Shown here one piece after another: positions 13,299 to 20,768 of a stretch of DNA of 32,378 nucleotides. The translations under genes were made by a program, and so were the position numbers. Positions within the stretch are counted from its first letter, which is position 1; the number at the start of each line of letters is the position of its first letter. This DNA is from Candidatus Saccharimonadota bacterium (GTDB taxonomy: Bacteria; Patescibacteriota; Saccharimonadia; Saccharimonadales; Saccharimonadaceae): assembly GCA_017404935.1 (NCBI GenBank), contig JAFRBI010000006.1, forward strand, positions 1-32,378. Reading direction: 5' to 3'. The notes below the pieces were generated by a model, which saw only the letters and a list, made by a program, of their open reading frames with translations, did not search any database and had not been told where the DNA came from.

Positions 13299-16200
13299 TG
13301 GGGTTAAACCAGAAGCAAAAAGAGGCGGTAGAATATCTAGAAGGGCCACTTTTGGTATTGGCTGGCCCTGGCACGGGTAAGACCCAACTTCTATCTTCTA
13401 AAGTAGAATATATTTTAAAAAATACCGATACCGACCCATCTAATATCCTGTGCCTTACTTTTACTGAATCTGGGGCTTCAAATATGCGCGAGCGTTTGAA
13501 ATCTATGATTGGAAACGCTGCTTTAAAGGTGAATATTGGCACTTACCACGCTTTTGGACAAAGTATTTTGGCGCTTTATAAGCAATTTTCGTCGGAATAT
13601 CAAAGGGCGCTAGATTCAGCGATTGATGAGGTTGCTCAGTACAAAATTATCAAAAAAATACAGGGGAAATTGCCGGCTTCGGATATTTTGGCGGGCGATA
13701 AAGTTAAGGATATTATTAGTGTAATATCAGAGGCAAAATCGGCTGGGCTCTCTTCTTCTGATTTAGAGAAAATTGCGAGTCAAAATATCGAAGATAATGA
13801 AGTTTTGTCTAAAGCGATTTCGCCGCTACTTTTTAACATAGTACCAAGGGTATTTAAAGAGTCTTATGAGAATGCATACCTTCCTATTTCGGAGCTGCTT
13901 TCAAAATACGAAGATTTACCACCGATTCTTGGCAATATCGAGCGCTCAATTGCGGGGATGGCGAGAGATTTAAGACTGGCCTTAATCGAGGCGGAAGGTG
14001 CTCAAAAAATCACTCCGCTAACCTCTTGGAAAGATAATTATTTCGAAAAAGATGGCCGGGGCAACTATCGCTTAAAAGACCGTATCGCCAATAAAAAATT
14101 GCGTTCTGTGGCGGTGGTGATGGCAAAATACCAAGATTATTTGGCGGAAAACGGGCTTTATGATTTTGATGATATGATTATTGAGGCCTTGAAAGTTCTT
14201 TCTTCTGATAAAGCATTTAAAGAGACTTTGCAAGAAAAATACCAGTTTATTATGCTGGATGAGTTTCAAGATACCAACCCGATGCAGTTTGCGATTATTA
14301 AGGAGCTGACAGACTACGAAAAACCGTTGATTATGGCGGTAGGCGATGACGACCAAGCTATTTATGAATTTCAGGGGGCGACAGCCACGAATTTGTCGGA
14401 TTTTCAGGAATATTACGATGCGAAAGTTTGCACATTGGTAGAAAATTATCGTTCTACGCAGGAAATTTTGGATTTTTCAAGAGAGATTATTAACCAAGCG
14501 CCAAATCGGTTTTCTAATGAAAAGATTTTGACAGCGACTAAGCAGGGCTTTAAAACTTCTCAAATTCAGAGGTTAGAGTTTTTGTCTTCGGACCAAGAAT
14601 ATAGCTTTATCGCGGACAAAGTGGCTGAGCTAATCAAAAACGGCACTAAACAGAGTGAAATTGCGATAATTTCTAGCAAACACAAATATTTTACGCCGCT
14701 TTTGCCATATCTTAAAGAGCATCCAGAGATTAATATTGCATATGAGAGGCGTGATAATCTTTTGGAAGATGCAAGAATTCATGAGATTATCACTATCTGT
14801 AAATTGGCGCAGGAAATTGCCGATGAAAAGAAACCAACAGTCTCGATGTTGGAGGTTTTGGCATATCCGTGGCTGGGCGTTCCAGCGCTTGAGGCGGTTA
14901 AAATGGTGGCGGAAGCTAGAGAAGCCCACAAGGGCGTGCTCGATTATCTACTTTCTGCTGAGGTTAGCCAGAACGTTAAAGAGGCGGTGGAGTTTATTTC
15001 GGAATTATCTTCGGCGGCGTTTAACGAGCCATTGGAGCTAGTTTTTAATAAAATTACCGCTAAGATGAAAATAGAGGCTTTGACCCCTGCGGAAATGTTC
15101 AGATTTTATGAAAATTTGGCGTCACTTCGTTCTAGATTGATTAAGTATGTAGGTGAAAAGCCGCTCAGAATTAAAGATTTGGTGGAGATGGCGGATGACT
15201 ATACGGATGCCGAGATACAGATGACTTCTTCTAGCCCTTATCGCGATGCGGAGGAGGCGGTTCAGGTGCTTTCGGCACACAAAGCTAAAGGGTTGGAGTT
15301 TGAATATGTATTTGTGATTTCGGCTGACCACATGGCCTGGGGCAAAGGTAAAGGAAACAATAATTTACTTAGTTTGCCGAAGAATCTTCAGCAGATTCGC
15401 CACACCGGTATGACCGATGGCGAGCAAATTAGGCTTTTGTACGTTGCTCTTACGCGAGCCAAAAACGCACTATTTATCACTAATTCTTTGCACGATTTTG
15501 CTGGTAAGGCTCCAGATCGGCTAGAATATTTTGATGAGCGCGTAGAAAAACTAGAAGATGGTAAGGAGTGCGTGGCTTCACCATTTTTACCATCAAAAAC
15601 CGTTTTACTGGGGTATGATACTGATTCTAGCGCCTTTTCATCTTCCGACAATCTGAGAAAAATCCAATCTATTAAAGATTATTTGAAGCCGTTTACCGAG
15701 TATTTTCCAGATATGCGGAGCATTTATAAAGAACGGGTAAAAAATTACAGAATGTCGGCGTCGGCTCTGACTTCGTTCATTGATATTGTAAATGCTGGGC
15801 CAGAGGAATTCTTTAAACGGGTAATTTTAAGGTCTGAGATGGAGCCAGAAGATGAATCTCTAGCGATCGGGAATTTGATTCACGCTACCTTTGAAAAAGT
15901 TACTAACACGGGGATTTCTGATGAGGCGGCGGTAGAGTTTTATCTCTCTGAGCTAGAAAAGCGCGATCTTACTTTAGAAATTAAAGATCGCATTAGAGAA
16001 AGAGGGCCAGCAGAACTCTCTATAGCATTGAAAGAGTTTTCTAGAATTTTAAGAGATGGTAAAGCTGAGGTAGATTTTTCCTTTGAACATTTAGTGGTGG
16101 ATGGGGTACCAATTACCGGCAAAATTGACCATATCTTAATAGATGATGAGGCCAAAACCATTGAAATTTATGATTTTAAGACCGGAAAGTATCATAAAGA

Positions 16201-16543
16201 GCGCTGGGAATCGCACGCGACACTCTATAAATACAAATTACAACTGCTATTTTATAAATTACTTTTGAATAATTCACCGACTTATAGTAAATATAAGATT
16301 AAAAAGGATCATATTCTGTTTGTGCGGCCAGATAATGACGGCGAAGTATATGATAAGGTTTATGAATTTAATGATACGGACGAAAAAGAGCTAAAAACCT
16401 TAATAAAGGCCGTTTATTCTCAAATTTTGGGTCTTAAGTTCTTAGATGATCCAGAGGTATTTACACCTTCTAATAAAAATTATGGACTTAAAGACATCAA
16501 AAACTTCATTACGCTACTGCTTGCAAAACTCGACACAAAGTAG
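13298..16543 (+). CDS. UvrD/PcrA-type helicase fused to a PD-(D/E)XK nuclease
   Basis: The 1081 residues form a superfamily 1A helicase with a C-terminal RecB-like nuclease, the layout of AddA, AddB and AdnB subunits that process DNA ends. Helicase motifs: Walker A AGPGTGKTQ (about 22-30), Walker B LDEFQD (about 319), GDDDQAIYEFQGA, VENYRST, SAHKAKGLEF (about 660) and RLLYVALTRAK (about 712). Nuclease motifs: GNLIHATFE (about 855), GKIDHI and YDFKTGK (about 957), then an aromatic Q-containing helix (LQLLFYKLL). It is coupled to gpsA by a TGATG overlap with GGAG upstream. No AddB-like partner lies in the window. Confidence 0.92.
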   Translation: MGLNQKQKEAVEYLEGPLLVLAGPGTGKTQLLSSKVEYILKNTDTDPSNILCLTFTESGASNMRERLKSMIGNAALKVNIGTYHAFGQSILALYKQFSSEYQRALDSAIDEVAQYKIIKKIQGKLPASDILAGDKVKDIISVISEAKSAGLSSSDLEKIASQNIEDNEVLSKAISPLLFNIVPRVFKESYENAYLPISELLSKYEDLPPILGNIERSIAGMARDLRLALIEAEGAQKITPLTSWKDNYFEKDGRGNYRLKDRIANKKLRSVAVVMAKYQDYLAENGLYDFDDMIIEALKVLSSDKAFKETLQEKYQFIMLDEFQDTNPMQFAIIKELTDYEKPLIMAVGDDDQAIYEFQGATATNLSDFQEYYDAKVCTLVENYRSTQEILDFSREIINQAPNRFSNEKILTATKQGFKTSQIQRLEFLSSDQEYSFIADKVAELIKNGTKQSEIAIISSKHKYFTPLLPYLKEHPEINIAYERRDNLLEDARIHEIITICKLAQEIADEKKPTVSMLEVLAYPWLGVPALEAVKMVAEAREAHKGVLDYLLSAEVSQNVKEAVEFISELSSAAFNEPLELVFNKITAKMKIEALTPAEMFRFYENLASLRSRLIKYVGEKPLRIKDLVEMADDYTDAEIQMTSSSPYRDAEEAVQVLSAHKAKGLEFEYVFVISADHMAWGKGKGNNNLLSLPKNLQQIRHTGMTDGEQIRLLYVALTRAKNALFITNSLHDFAGKAPDRLEYFDERVEKLEDGKECVASPFLPSKTVLLGYDTDSSAFSSSDNLRKIQSIKDYLKPFTEYFPDMRSIYKERVKNYRMSASALTSFIDIVNAGPEEFFKRVILRSEMEPEDESLAIGNLIHATFEKVTNTGISDEAAVEFYLSELEKRDLTLEIKDRIRERGPAELSIALKEFSRILRDGKAEVDFSFEHLVVDGVPITGKIDHILIDDEAKTIEIYDFKTGKYHKERWESHATLYKYKLQLLFYKLLLNNSPTYSKYKIKKDHILFVRPDNDGEVYDKVYEFNDTDEKELKTLIKAVYSQILGLKFLDDPEVFTPSNKNYGLKDIKNFITLLLAKLDTK

Positions 16544-16549
16544 TAAAAT
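16521..16549 (+). promoter_or_regulatory. Promoter inside the helicase 3' end, for the tiny-ORF unit
   Basis: TTGCAA (16521-16526), 17 bp, TAAAAT (16544-16549). The expected start is near 16556, 33 nt before the first tiny ORF. Confidence 0.55.
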
Positions 16550-16588
16550 ATGCTCACAGTACTTTAAGTATTAGATAGAAAGGGAGTG

Positions 16589-16615
16589 ATGCCTTTGTGC
16601 TATTTTTGTAAGTAG
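16589..16615 (+). CDS. Tiny ORF 1 (8 residues) with strong ribosome binding site
   Basis: MPLCYFCK is preceded by AGAAAGGGAGTG, which closely follows the complement of a 16S rRNA 3' end. The peptide holds a CxxC pair. It is the first of three tandem small frames in one short transcription unit. Whether the peptide matters or only its translation (as a leader) cannot be told. Confidence 0.35.
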   Translation: MPLCYFCK

Positions 16616-16646
16616 CCGCCTTTAACCGACAAAATTTGGGGAGGTG

Positions 16647-16694
16647 ATGCGATTGGGCTATGTAAGCCATTTGTCGCTGTTGACCGGTTTCTAA
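16647..16694 (+). CDS. Tiny ORF 2 (15 residues) with strong ribosome binding site
   Basis: MRLGYVSHLSLLTGF starts at an ATG that touches GGGGAGGTG. Its TAA (16692-16694) overlaps the ribosome binding site of ORF 3, so translation may be coupled. It resembles no leader peptide type I know; there is no run of a single amino acid that would suggest attenuation. Confidence 0.4.
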   Translation: MRLGYVSHLSLLTGF

Positions 16695-16706
16695 GGAGGT
16701 GATCCA

Positions 16707-16850
16707 TTGTTATCTAGGTTATTCAGAAGGAGAGTTCGGGGTATTACATGGACCTGTAAAAGATGTGGAGCTGTCTTCACGACTGAAGCACAATACGCTA
16801 TACATGTACTTTCCTGTGGCCCCGGCTACATAATAAGATATCCACTCTAA
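16707..16850 (+). CDS. 47-residue C2HC zinc-finger protein
   Basis: The frame starts at a TTG placed 7 nt after AAGGAGG, in the 13-nt match AAGGAGGTGATCC to the expected anti-Shine-Dalgarno tail. The product has an Arg-rich start (residues 4-11), then WTCKRCGAVFTTEAQYAIHV. Cys17, Cys20, His33 and Cys37 give C-X2-C-X12-H-X3-C, with Phe24 and Tyr30 at the two core positions of the classical beta-beta-alpha zinc finger. The basic N-terminus fits nucleic-acid binding. Such single small fingers are uncommon in bacteria. The TTG start and the length are inferred; codons past the finger (GPGYIIRYPL) are ordinary. Confidence 0.6.
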   Translation: MLSRLFRRRVRGITWTCKRCGAVFTTEAQYAIHVLSCGPGYIIRYPL

Positions 16851-16879
16851 GAAATACTATCTAACATATTTTAAGATGA

Positions 16880-16906
16880 GGGCCTAGCAATTTTAGGCCC
16901 TTTTTT
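16880..16906 (+). terminator. Intrinsic terminator of the tiny-ORF unit
   Basis: GGGCCTA (16880-16886) pairs with TAGGCCC (16894-16900), followed by six T. It closes a transcript of about 350 nt. Confidence 0.9.
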
Positions 16907-16916
16907 CACTTTACTC

Positions 16917-16945
16917 TTGAAAAAATATTAATTTTGTGGTAAGAT
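16917..16945 (+). promoter_or_regulatory. Promoter of rpmG
   Basis: TTGAAA (16917-16922), 17 bp, TGGTAAGAT (TAAGAT at 16940-16945). The ATG follows after 11 nt with no Shine-Dalgarno sequence, so the leader would be 4-5 nt. Confidence 0.75.
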
Positions 16946-16956
16946 TATATATAATT

Positions 16957-17166
16957 ATGGCAAAGAAGAATAATACTAAGAGAAAACTAGTTGGGCTCGT
17001 ATCTGAAGAGTCTGGTGTTCGTGCTTACTATACTAAGAAGAACACTATGAATACTCCAGACAAGCTTTCACTTAAAAAATACGACCCCGTGCTTAGAAAA
17101 CACGTTGTCTTTACTGAAACCAAGAAAAATCTTGGCCGCAACGAAGTAAAAGAAAAGAAACGTTAA
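16957..17166 (+). CDS. rpmG: 50S ribosomal protein L33 (bL33), cysteine-free form
   Basis: The 69 residues from [15 protein letters not shown] match bL33: [21 protein letters not shown] and [12 protein letters not shown] are the family's central and C-terminal segments. The two CxxC pairs of zinc-binding L33 are absent, so this is the zinc-independent form. The C-terminal [14 protein letters not shown] is an extension of about 14 residues. I start at 16957; the longer frame begins with an upstream non-ATG codon inside the promoter. Palindrome B begins at the stop codon. Confidence 0.92.
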   Translation: MAKKNNTKRKLVGLVSEESGVRAYYTKKNTMNTPDKLSLKKYDPVLRKHVVFTETKKNLGRNEVKEKKR

Positions 17167-17287
17167 AAAAGTGTGGCTTGGGCGCCCCACGGCGTCAGTG
17201 GCTCTGCTACTCCTTCGCTGTACCATTAGTACAGCTCAGTCCGTTGCTCGTCACTTCCTTGTGGGGCATCCCAATTCACGCTTTTTT
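17165..17287. repeat. Long imperfect palindrome, element B (rpmG / GH57 junction)
   Basis: A 123-bp quasi-palindrome is centred at 17226. The outer arms run from AAAAAAGTGTG through TTGGG on the left to CCCAA and CACGCTTTTTT on the right. Next come a C opposite AT bulge, GCCCCAC/GTGGGGC, and the centre CTGTAC-CATTA-GTACAG. It is the same length and plan as element A, and the stem change CCGTAC/GTACGG to CTGTAC/GTACAG is compensatory. With A and T tracts at its ends it can terminate both rpmG and the opposed GH57 gene. The last 20 codons of the GH57 gene lie inside it. Confidence 0.8.
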
Positions 17288-18473
17288 TTATTCGGAACTC
17301 GATGTCTCGAAGAACATTCATAAAATACATATATGATTCGTATGGTGAGGCATAGGCTGAGAAGTAGGCGTGAACGTCGCCATCGTTCCAATATTTAGTA
17401 CACATAGAATATGGGTGATCTGACGTAGTAAGATGACGCCAATCTGAAATAAGCCGAGAGTCGCCGGTATTTAAAATCTTATTGCGCAAATCATAGACAT
17501 CTTCCATAGCACTTTTTTGCATATCATTTGATACCCAAGCGGACAGGTCGCGTTCTGTATCGGCCCAAGTGACAGTTTCTGGCATAGAGATTTCGCCATC
17601 TGGCTCCATTAGATTGCAAGCTTCAGATACGGTAACGAATTTATTTTCATATTCAGATAACCAAGAGTCAATAAAATTATCCATAAATTCAAAGATGCCA
17701 GTATCTTTCCACTGGTGTTCGCCAAAAGTCTCAAAATCCATAAATAGATTGACCAAATTGCCTTTGATACAGTCCATGTCAATCCAATTTTGATATTTTT
17801 TGACGGTTAGAGGCCACTGCCCCCAGTCGCGATTAGAAAATCTAAAGGCAATATCGTCGGAGAGGCGGTAATTTTTAAGTAACAATCTTAAATTTTCGCA
17901 ATTAGTAGGGCGATAAACGAAATTTGGGGATTTACCCTTTAAGATTTTGTCCCAGCCTTCAGCCAAAATGCCAAGATAACCTTTTTCTTCGGCCCAATGA
18001 GCGAGATTATCATTATAGGCAAGCTCGGTATTTCTGAAAACGCGAGGCTTGACGCCAAAGACTTTTTCGATAGCGGTAGCATGTAAATCTACCTGGTCTT
18101 CAAATTCCTCTTGGTCATAGAAAAACGCTAGGGAATGATAGTAAGTTTCGCCGAGAATCTCTGCCTGACCTTTTGAAACCATTCTTCTAATTGTAGTAAT
18201 TAAATCTGGCGCCCATTTGGCAGCCTGTTCTAGCCAAGTGCCGGTGATACTAAATGATACCTTGAAATCTTTATGCTCGCTCATATTCTTTTCAAGAAGC
18301 TTTAGCATCGGGCGATAAGACTTTTCAGTGACTTTTTCGAAGATGCGTTTGTTGGACTGACGGCCATTATAGCTATCGTCATAGTAGTTAGACACGTTAC
18401 CGACATCAAAAATTGGATACTCGCGATAGCGAAGCGGCTGATGAATATGCAAATATAAACAGATTGCGCGCAT
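17226..18473 (-). CDS. GH57 family glycoside hydrolase (alpha-amylase/glucanotransferase type)
   Basis: GH57 enzymes cut or transfer alpha-glucan chains by a retaining mechanism. The 415 residues show the five conserved regions: HIHQP (9-13), GETYYHS (108-114), FRNTELAYNDN with the likely nucleophile Glu150, FMDFETFGEHQW with the likely acid Asp246, and the TWADTERDLSAW segment. No signal peptide is visible, so it acts in the cytoplasm. It starts 1 nt after the stop of the upstream glycosyltransferase, and the pair suggests cytosolic alpha-glucan (glycogen-like) metabolism. The last 20 residues, from KKSVNWDAPQG, are coded by palindrome B and are probably not part of the fold. Confidence 0.9.
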   Translation of the reverse strand: MRAICLYLHIHQPLRYREYPIFDVGNVSNYYDDSYNGRQSNKRIFEKVTEKSYRPMLKLLEKNMSEHKDFKVSFSITGTWLEQAAKWAPDLITTIRRMVSKGQAEILGETYYHSLAFFYDQEEFEDQVDLHATAIEKVFGVKPRVFRNTELAYNDNLAHWAEEKGYLGILAEGWDKILKGKSPNFVYRPTNCENLRLLLKNYRLSDDIAFRFSNRDWGQWPLTVKKYQNWIDMDCIKGNLVNLFMDFETFGEHQWKDTGIFEFMDNFIDSWLSEYENKFVTVSEACNLMEPDGEISMPETVTWADTERDLSAWVSNDMQKSAMEDVYDLRNKILNTGDSRLISDWRHLTTSDHPYSMCTKYWNDGDVHAYFSAYASPYESYMYFMNVLRDIEFRIKKSVNWDAPQGSDEQRTELY

Positions 18474-18474
18474 C

Positions 18475-19695
18475 CTAATTATTCCCCTTATGTTTTACGT
18501 TATTATATATCTTCTGGCACTTTTTCGCAACTTTATCCCAAGAGATTTTGTTGTATTCGTGACTGACATTTTCCTGGAGAGTTTTTTTAAGCGCGGGGCT
18601 TTCGGCAATGGCGATAATTTCGTCGGCAAGTTTGTCTTCATCCCAAAAATCATATTTCATGCAAGACCAAATAATTTCGGATACGCCAGATTGGTTGGTA
18701 AGAATTAGTGCATCCTTATGATAGGCAGCCTCGAGCGCAGTAAGACCAAACGGCTCTGATACTGAGCTCATCACAAAAATATCAGAAAGGGAATAAATAT
18801 CACGGAGTTTTTTGCCGCGAACGAAGCCCGTGAATATAACATTTTTTGAAATACCAAGTGTAGCGGCATCGGCAATCAAACGATTTCTTTCTTCACCGTC
18901 ACCGGCGAAGATAAACATTAATTTAGGGTTTCTATCAATTGCTTTTCTGGCGGCGTTCATCATAAATTCTAGACCCTTTTGAATCGTAAAACGTCCGACC
19001 GTGGAAACAATGGTGTAGCCGTCTTTTTTGAGACTAGTGGCATATTGATGTAAACTATCATCATATTCGTAGCCTTTGTAATAATCTTCATCCAGAGAAT
19101 TATAAATTACGTCAATCTTATTCAAAGGAATGTGATATTTTTCGTGAATAATGCGTTTGGTGGTCTCGGATACGGCGATGATTTTGTCTGCCATCATAAG
19201 ACCTTGTTGCTCGATTTCGTGAATTAGCGGGTTTCCGGTGTGCATACCGGCGCGATCATACTCGGTAGCGTGGACGTGGGCAATCATTGGAATGCCATAG
19301 TTCTTTTTGGCGAGCATGCCAGCCTCGTAAGTTAGCCAGTCGTGTGCGTGAATTAAATCTGGCTTAAATTCCATTAAATATTCGTTGACAAAATCTTGGT
19401 AACTTTTTTGAATATCACGAATTGATACCATATCTGGATGGTCGATTGATGGGATGTTTTTCTTGTGGATATCGAGCGAGCTATAAGCACCACCGCCATA
19501 GCGATGAATTGGGTCTAGCTCGGTGGCGTGAAGAATGTTCATAAATTCGGTATGTGGATGCTCGGCCTCGTAAGGAACCACAAAGTCAATATCTATGCCT
19601 TGGTTTGAAAGAGCGTGCGCCATGTTTAAACAAGCAACACCAAGCCCACCACTATTGTGGGGTGGAAGCTCCCAACCTAACATAAGTATTTTCAT
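18475..19695 (-). CDS. GT4-type glycosyltransferase (glycogen synthase-like)
   Basis: The 406 residues have the GT-B fold. The N-terminus MKILMLGWELPPHNSGGLG carries the GGLG loop of glycogen/starch synthases and GT4 enzymes. HAHDWLTY, a VSTVGRF..QKG nucleotide-sugar domain, AGDGEER, FTGFVRGKKL and the donor-binding SEPFGLTALEA follow. It is probably cytosolic and builds or extends an alpha-glucan, with GH57 as partner. Its -10 ends 7 nt before the ATG and there is no ribosome binding site. Transcription from tRNA-Trp upstream may also read in. Confidence 0.88.
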   Translation of the reverse strand: MKILMLGWELPPHNSGGLGVACLNMAHALSNQGIDIDFVVPYEAEHPHTEFMNILHATELDPIHRYGGGAYSSLDIHKKNIPSIDHPDMVSIRDIQKSYQDFVNEYLMEFKPDLIHAHDWLTYEAGMLAKKNYGIPMIAHVHATEYDRAGMHTGNPLIHEIEQQGLMMADKIIAVSETTKRIIHEKYHIPLNKIDVIYNSLDEDYYKGYEYDDSLHQYATSLKKDGYTIVSTVGRFTIQKGLEFMMNAARKAIDRNPKLMFIFAGDGEERNRLIADAATLGISKNVIFTGFVRGKKLRDIYSLSDIFVMSSVSEPFGLTALEAAYHKDALILTNQSGVSEIIWSCMKYDFWDEDKLADEIIAIAESPALKKTLQENVSHEYNKISWDKVAKKCQKIYNNVKHKGNN

Positions 19696-19702
19696 CTATA
19701 CT

Positions 19703-19711
19703 ATTATATCA
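19703..19711 (-). promoter_or_regulatory. Extended -10 promoter, leaderless, for the GT4-GH57 operon
   Basis: The minus strand reads TGATATAAT with 7 nt (AGTATAG) to the ATG. Confidence 0.72.
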
Positions 19712-19739
19712 CACTTATGGTAATTTGGGCATAAAAAAA

Positions 19740-19815
19740 TGGCAGGGGCGGCAGGACTTGAACCCACGACACGTGGTTTTGGAGACCACTGCTCTACCAA
19801 CTGAGCTACACCCCT
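19740..19815 (-). tRNA. tRNA-Trp (anticodon CCA)
   Basis: Minus-strand acceptor AGGGGTG pairs with CGCCCCT (one G-U). The anticodon stem GTGGT/ACCAC surrounds CTCCAAA, giving anticodon CCA. The CCA end is encoded (plus 19740-19742). A run of seven T follows. No TGA-reading tRNA-Trp is seen, in keeping with the standard code. Confidence 0.95.
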
Positions 19816-19830
19816 AAAGAGCCTAGTTAT

Positions 19831-19855
19831 ATTTTAGCATAGTCCGTGATATAAT
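19831..19855. promoter_or_regulatory. Divergent extended -10 pair for tRNA-Trp and the deacetylase gene
   Basis: The minus strand has TGCTAAAAT (19831-19839), 15 nt before tRNA-Trp. The plus strand has TGATATAAT (19847-19855), with 6 nt (GAAAGT) before the ATG at 19862. Seven bases separate the two elements. Confidence 0.68.
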
Positions 19856-19861
19856 GAAAGT

Positions 19862-20728
19862 ATGGAAATGAGGCGTCGCACACAAATTAGATTACATATT
19901 GCTGCGCTTGCCACTCTTTCAACGCTACTTGGTGTGGCGCTATTTTTCTTGATTTCTATGTTGATGGCCTCAGACATTATTGCTGCCGATGCAAAAAAAC
20001 CAAAAGAAAATTTAGAATGTAGTTTTTGTGAAGAAAATATTAAGATTATTTTGGAGGAAGAAGAAGCTGAGAGAGCGGCTGAGCATGCCAAGAAACTTGC
20101 CGAAGCAGTAGGGATTGTCTATCTTACTTTTGATGATGGACCAGGAGATTATACCAACGCGCTTCTTGACGTTTTAGATAAACACGAAGTCAAAGCTACC
20201 TTCTTTGTAACTGGGCGCGGTGATGACGCCGTAATTAAGCGCGAATTTGACGAAGGCCATACAGTGGCGCTTCATACCTTCTCGCATAACTATGCTTACG
20301 TTTATTCTAGTATTGATAACTTTTTCGCAGATCTTAATCAAGTGGGCGAACGAGTCAAAAATATTACCGGGCAAGATGCTAAATTGATTAGATTTCCGGG
20401 GGGTAGTTCTAACTTAGTTTCCAGGCGTTATGATGGGCGAACTAGAATCATGTCCACGCTTACGCGCGAGGTAGAAGCTAGAGGTTATCAATATTTTGAC
20501 TGGAATGTAGATTCTGATGACGCGGGCAGGGCCAAAGATTCTGACACGGTTTTTTCTAATGTAGCTTCCCATTTAAAACCTGGAGCAAACGTAGTTTTGC
20601 AACACGATATTCATCCTTATTCAGTAGAGGCAGTGGAAAGAATTATCGAATACGGTGAAGCCAACGGTTATGTATTTGAACCCCTATCTTTTGATAGTCC
20701 CACGGTGCATCATGGCGTAAATAATTAA
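19862..20728 (+). CDS. Polysaccharide deacetylase (CE4/NodB domain), membrane-anchored
   Basis: CE4 enzymes remove acetyl groups from peptidoglycan or other N-acetylated glycans. The 288 residues have an N-terminal membrane helix (about 13-36) and an acidic helical linker (55-85). The NodB domain follows: TFDDGP (Asp91, Asp92), HTFSHNY giving the H-x3-H metal site (His138, His142), RFPGGSSN, DWNVDSDD and VLQHDIH. The catalytic domain should be outside the membrane. It likely modifies the cell's own wall, protecting it from lysozyme-like enzymes; that role is inference. No Shine-Dalgarno sequence is present. Confidence 0.9.
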   Translation: MEMRRRTQIRLHIAALATLSTLLGVALFFLISMLMASDIIAADAKKPKENLECSFCEENIKIILEEEEAERAAEHAKKLAEAVGIVYLTFDDGPGDYTNALLDVLDKHEVKATFFVTGRGDDAVIKREFDEGHTVALHTFSHNYAYVYSSIDNFFADLNQVGERVKNITGQDAKLIRFPGGSSNLVSRRYDGRTRIMSTLTREVEARGYQYFDWNVDSDDAGRAKDSDTVFSNVASHLKPGANVVLQHDIHPYSVEAVERIIEYGEANGYVFEPLSFDSPTVHHGVNN

Positions 20729-20729
20729 C

Positions 20730-20759
20730 TTGCACTTAAATAAATCTTTGTGCTATAAT
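20730..20759 (+). promoter_or_regulatory. Promoter for the P-loop kinase gene
   Basis: TTGCAC (20730-20735), 18 bp, TGCTATAAT (TATAAT at 20754-20759), with 9 nt to the ATG at 20769. Confidence 0.75.
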
Positions 20760-20768
20760 GGAATCAAT

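Noticed and set aside
16546-16956. A structured RNA such as tmRNA, SRP RNA or RNase P RNA in the gap before rpmG
   Set aside because: None of the signature segments of these RNAs is present, while three frames with strong ribosome binding sites and a promoter and terminator are.
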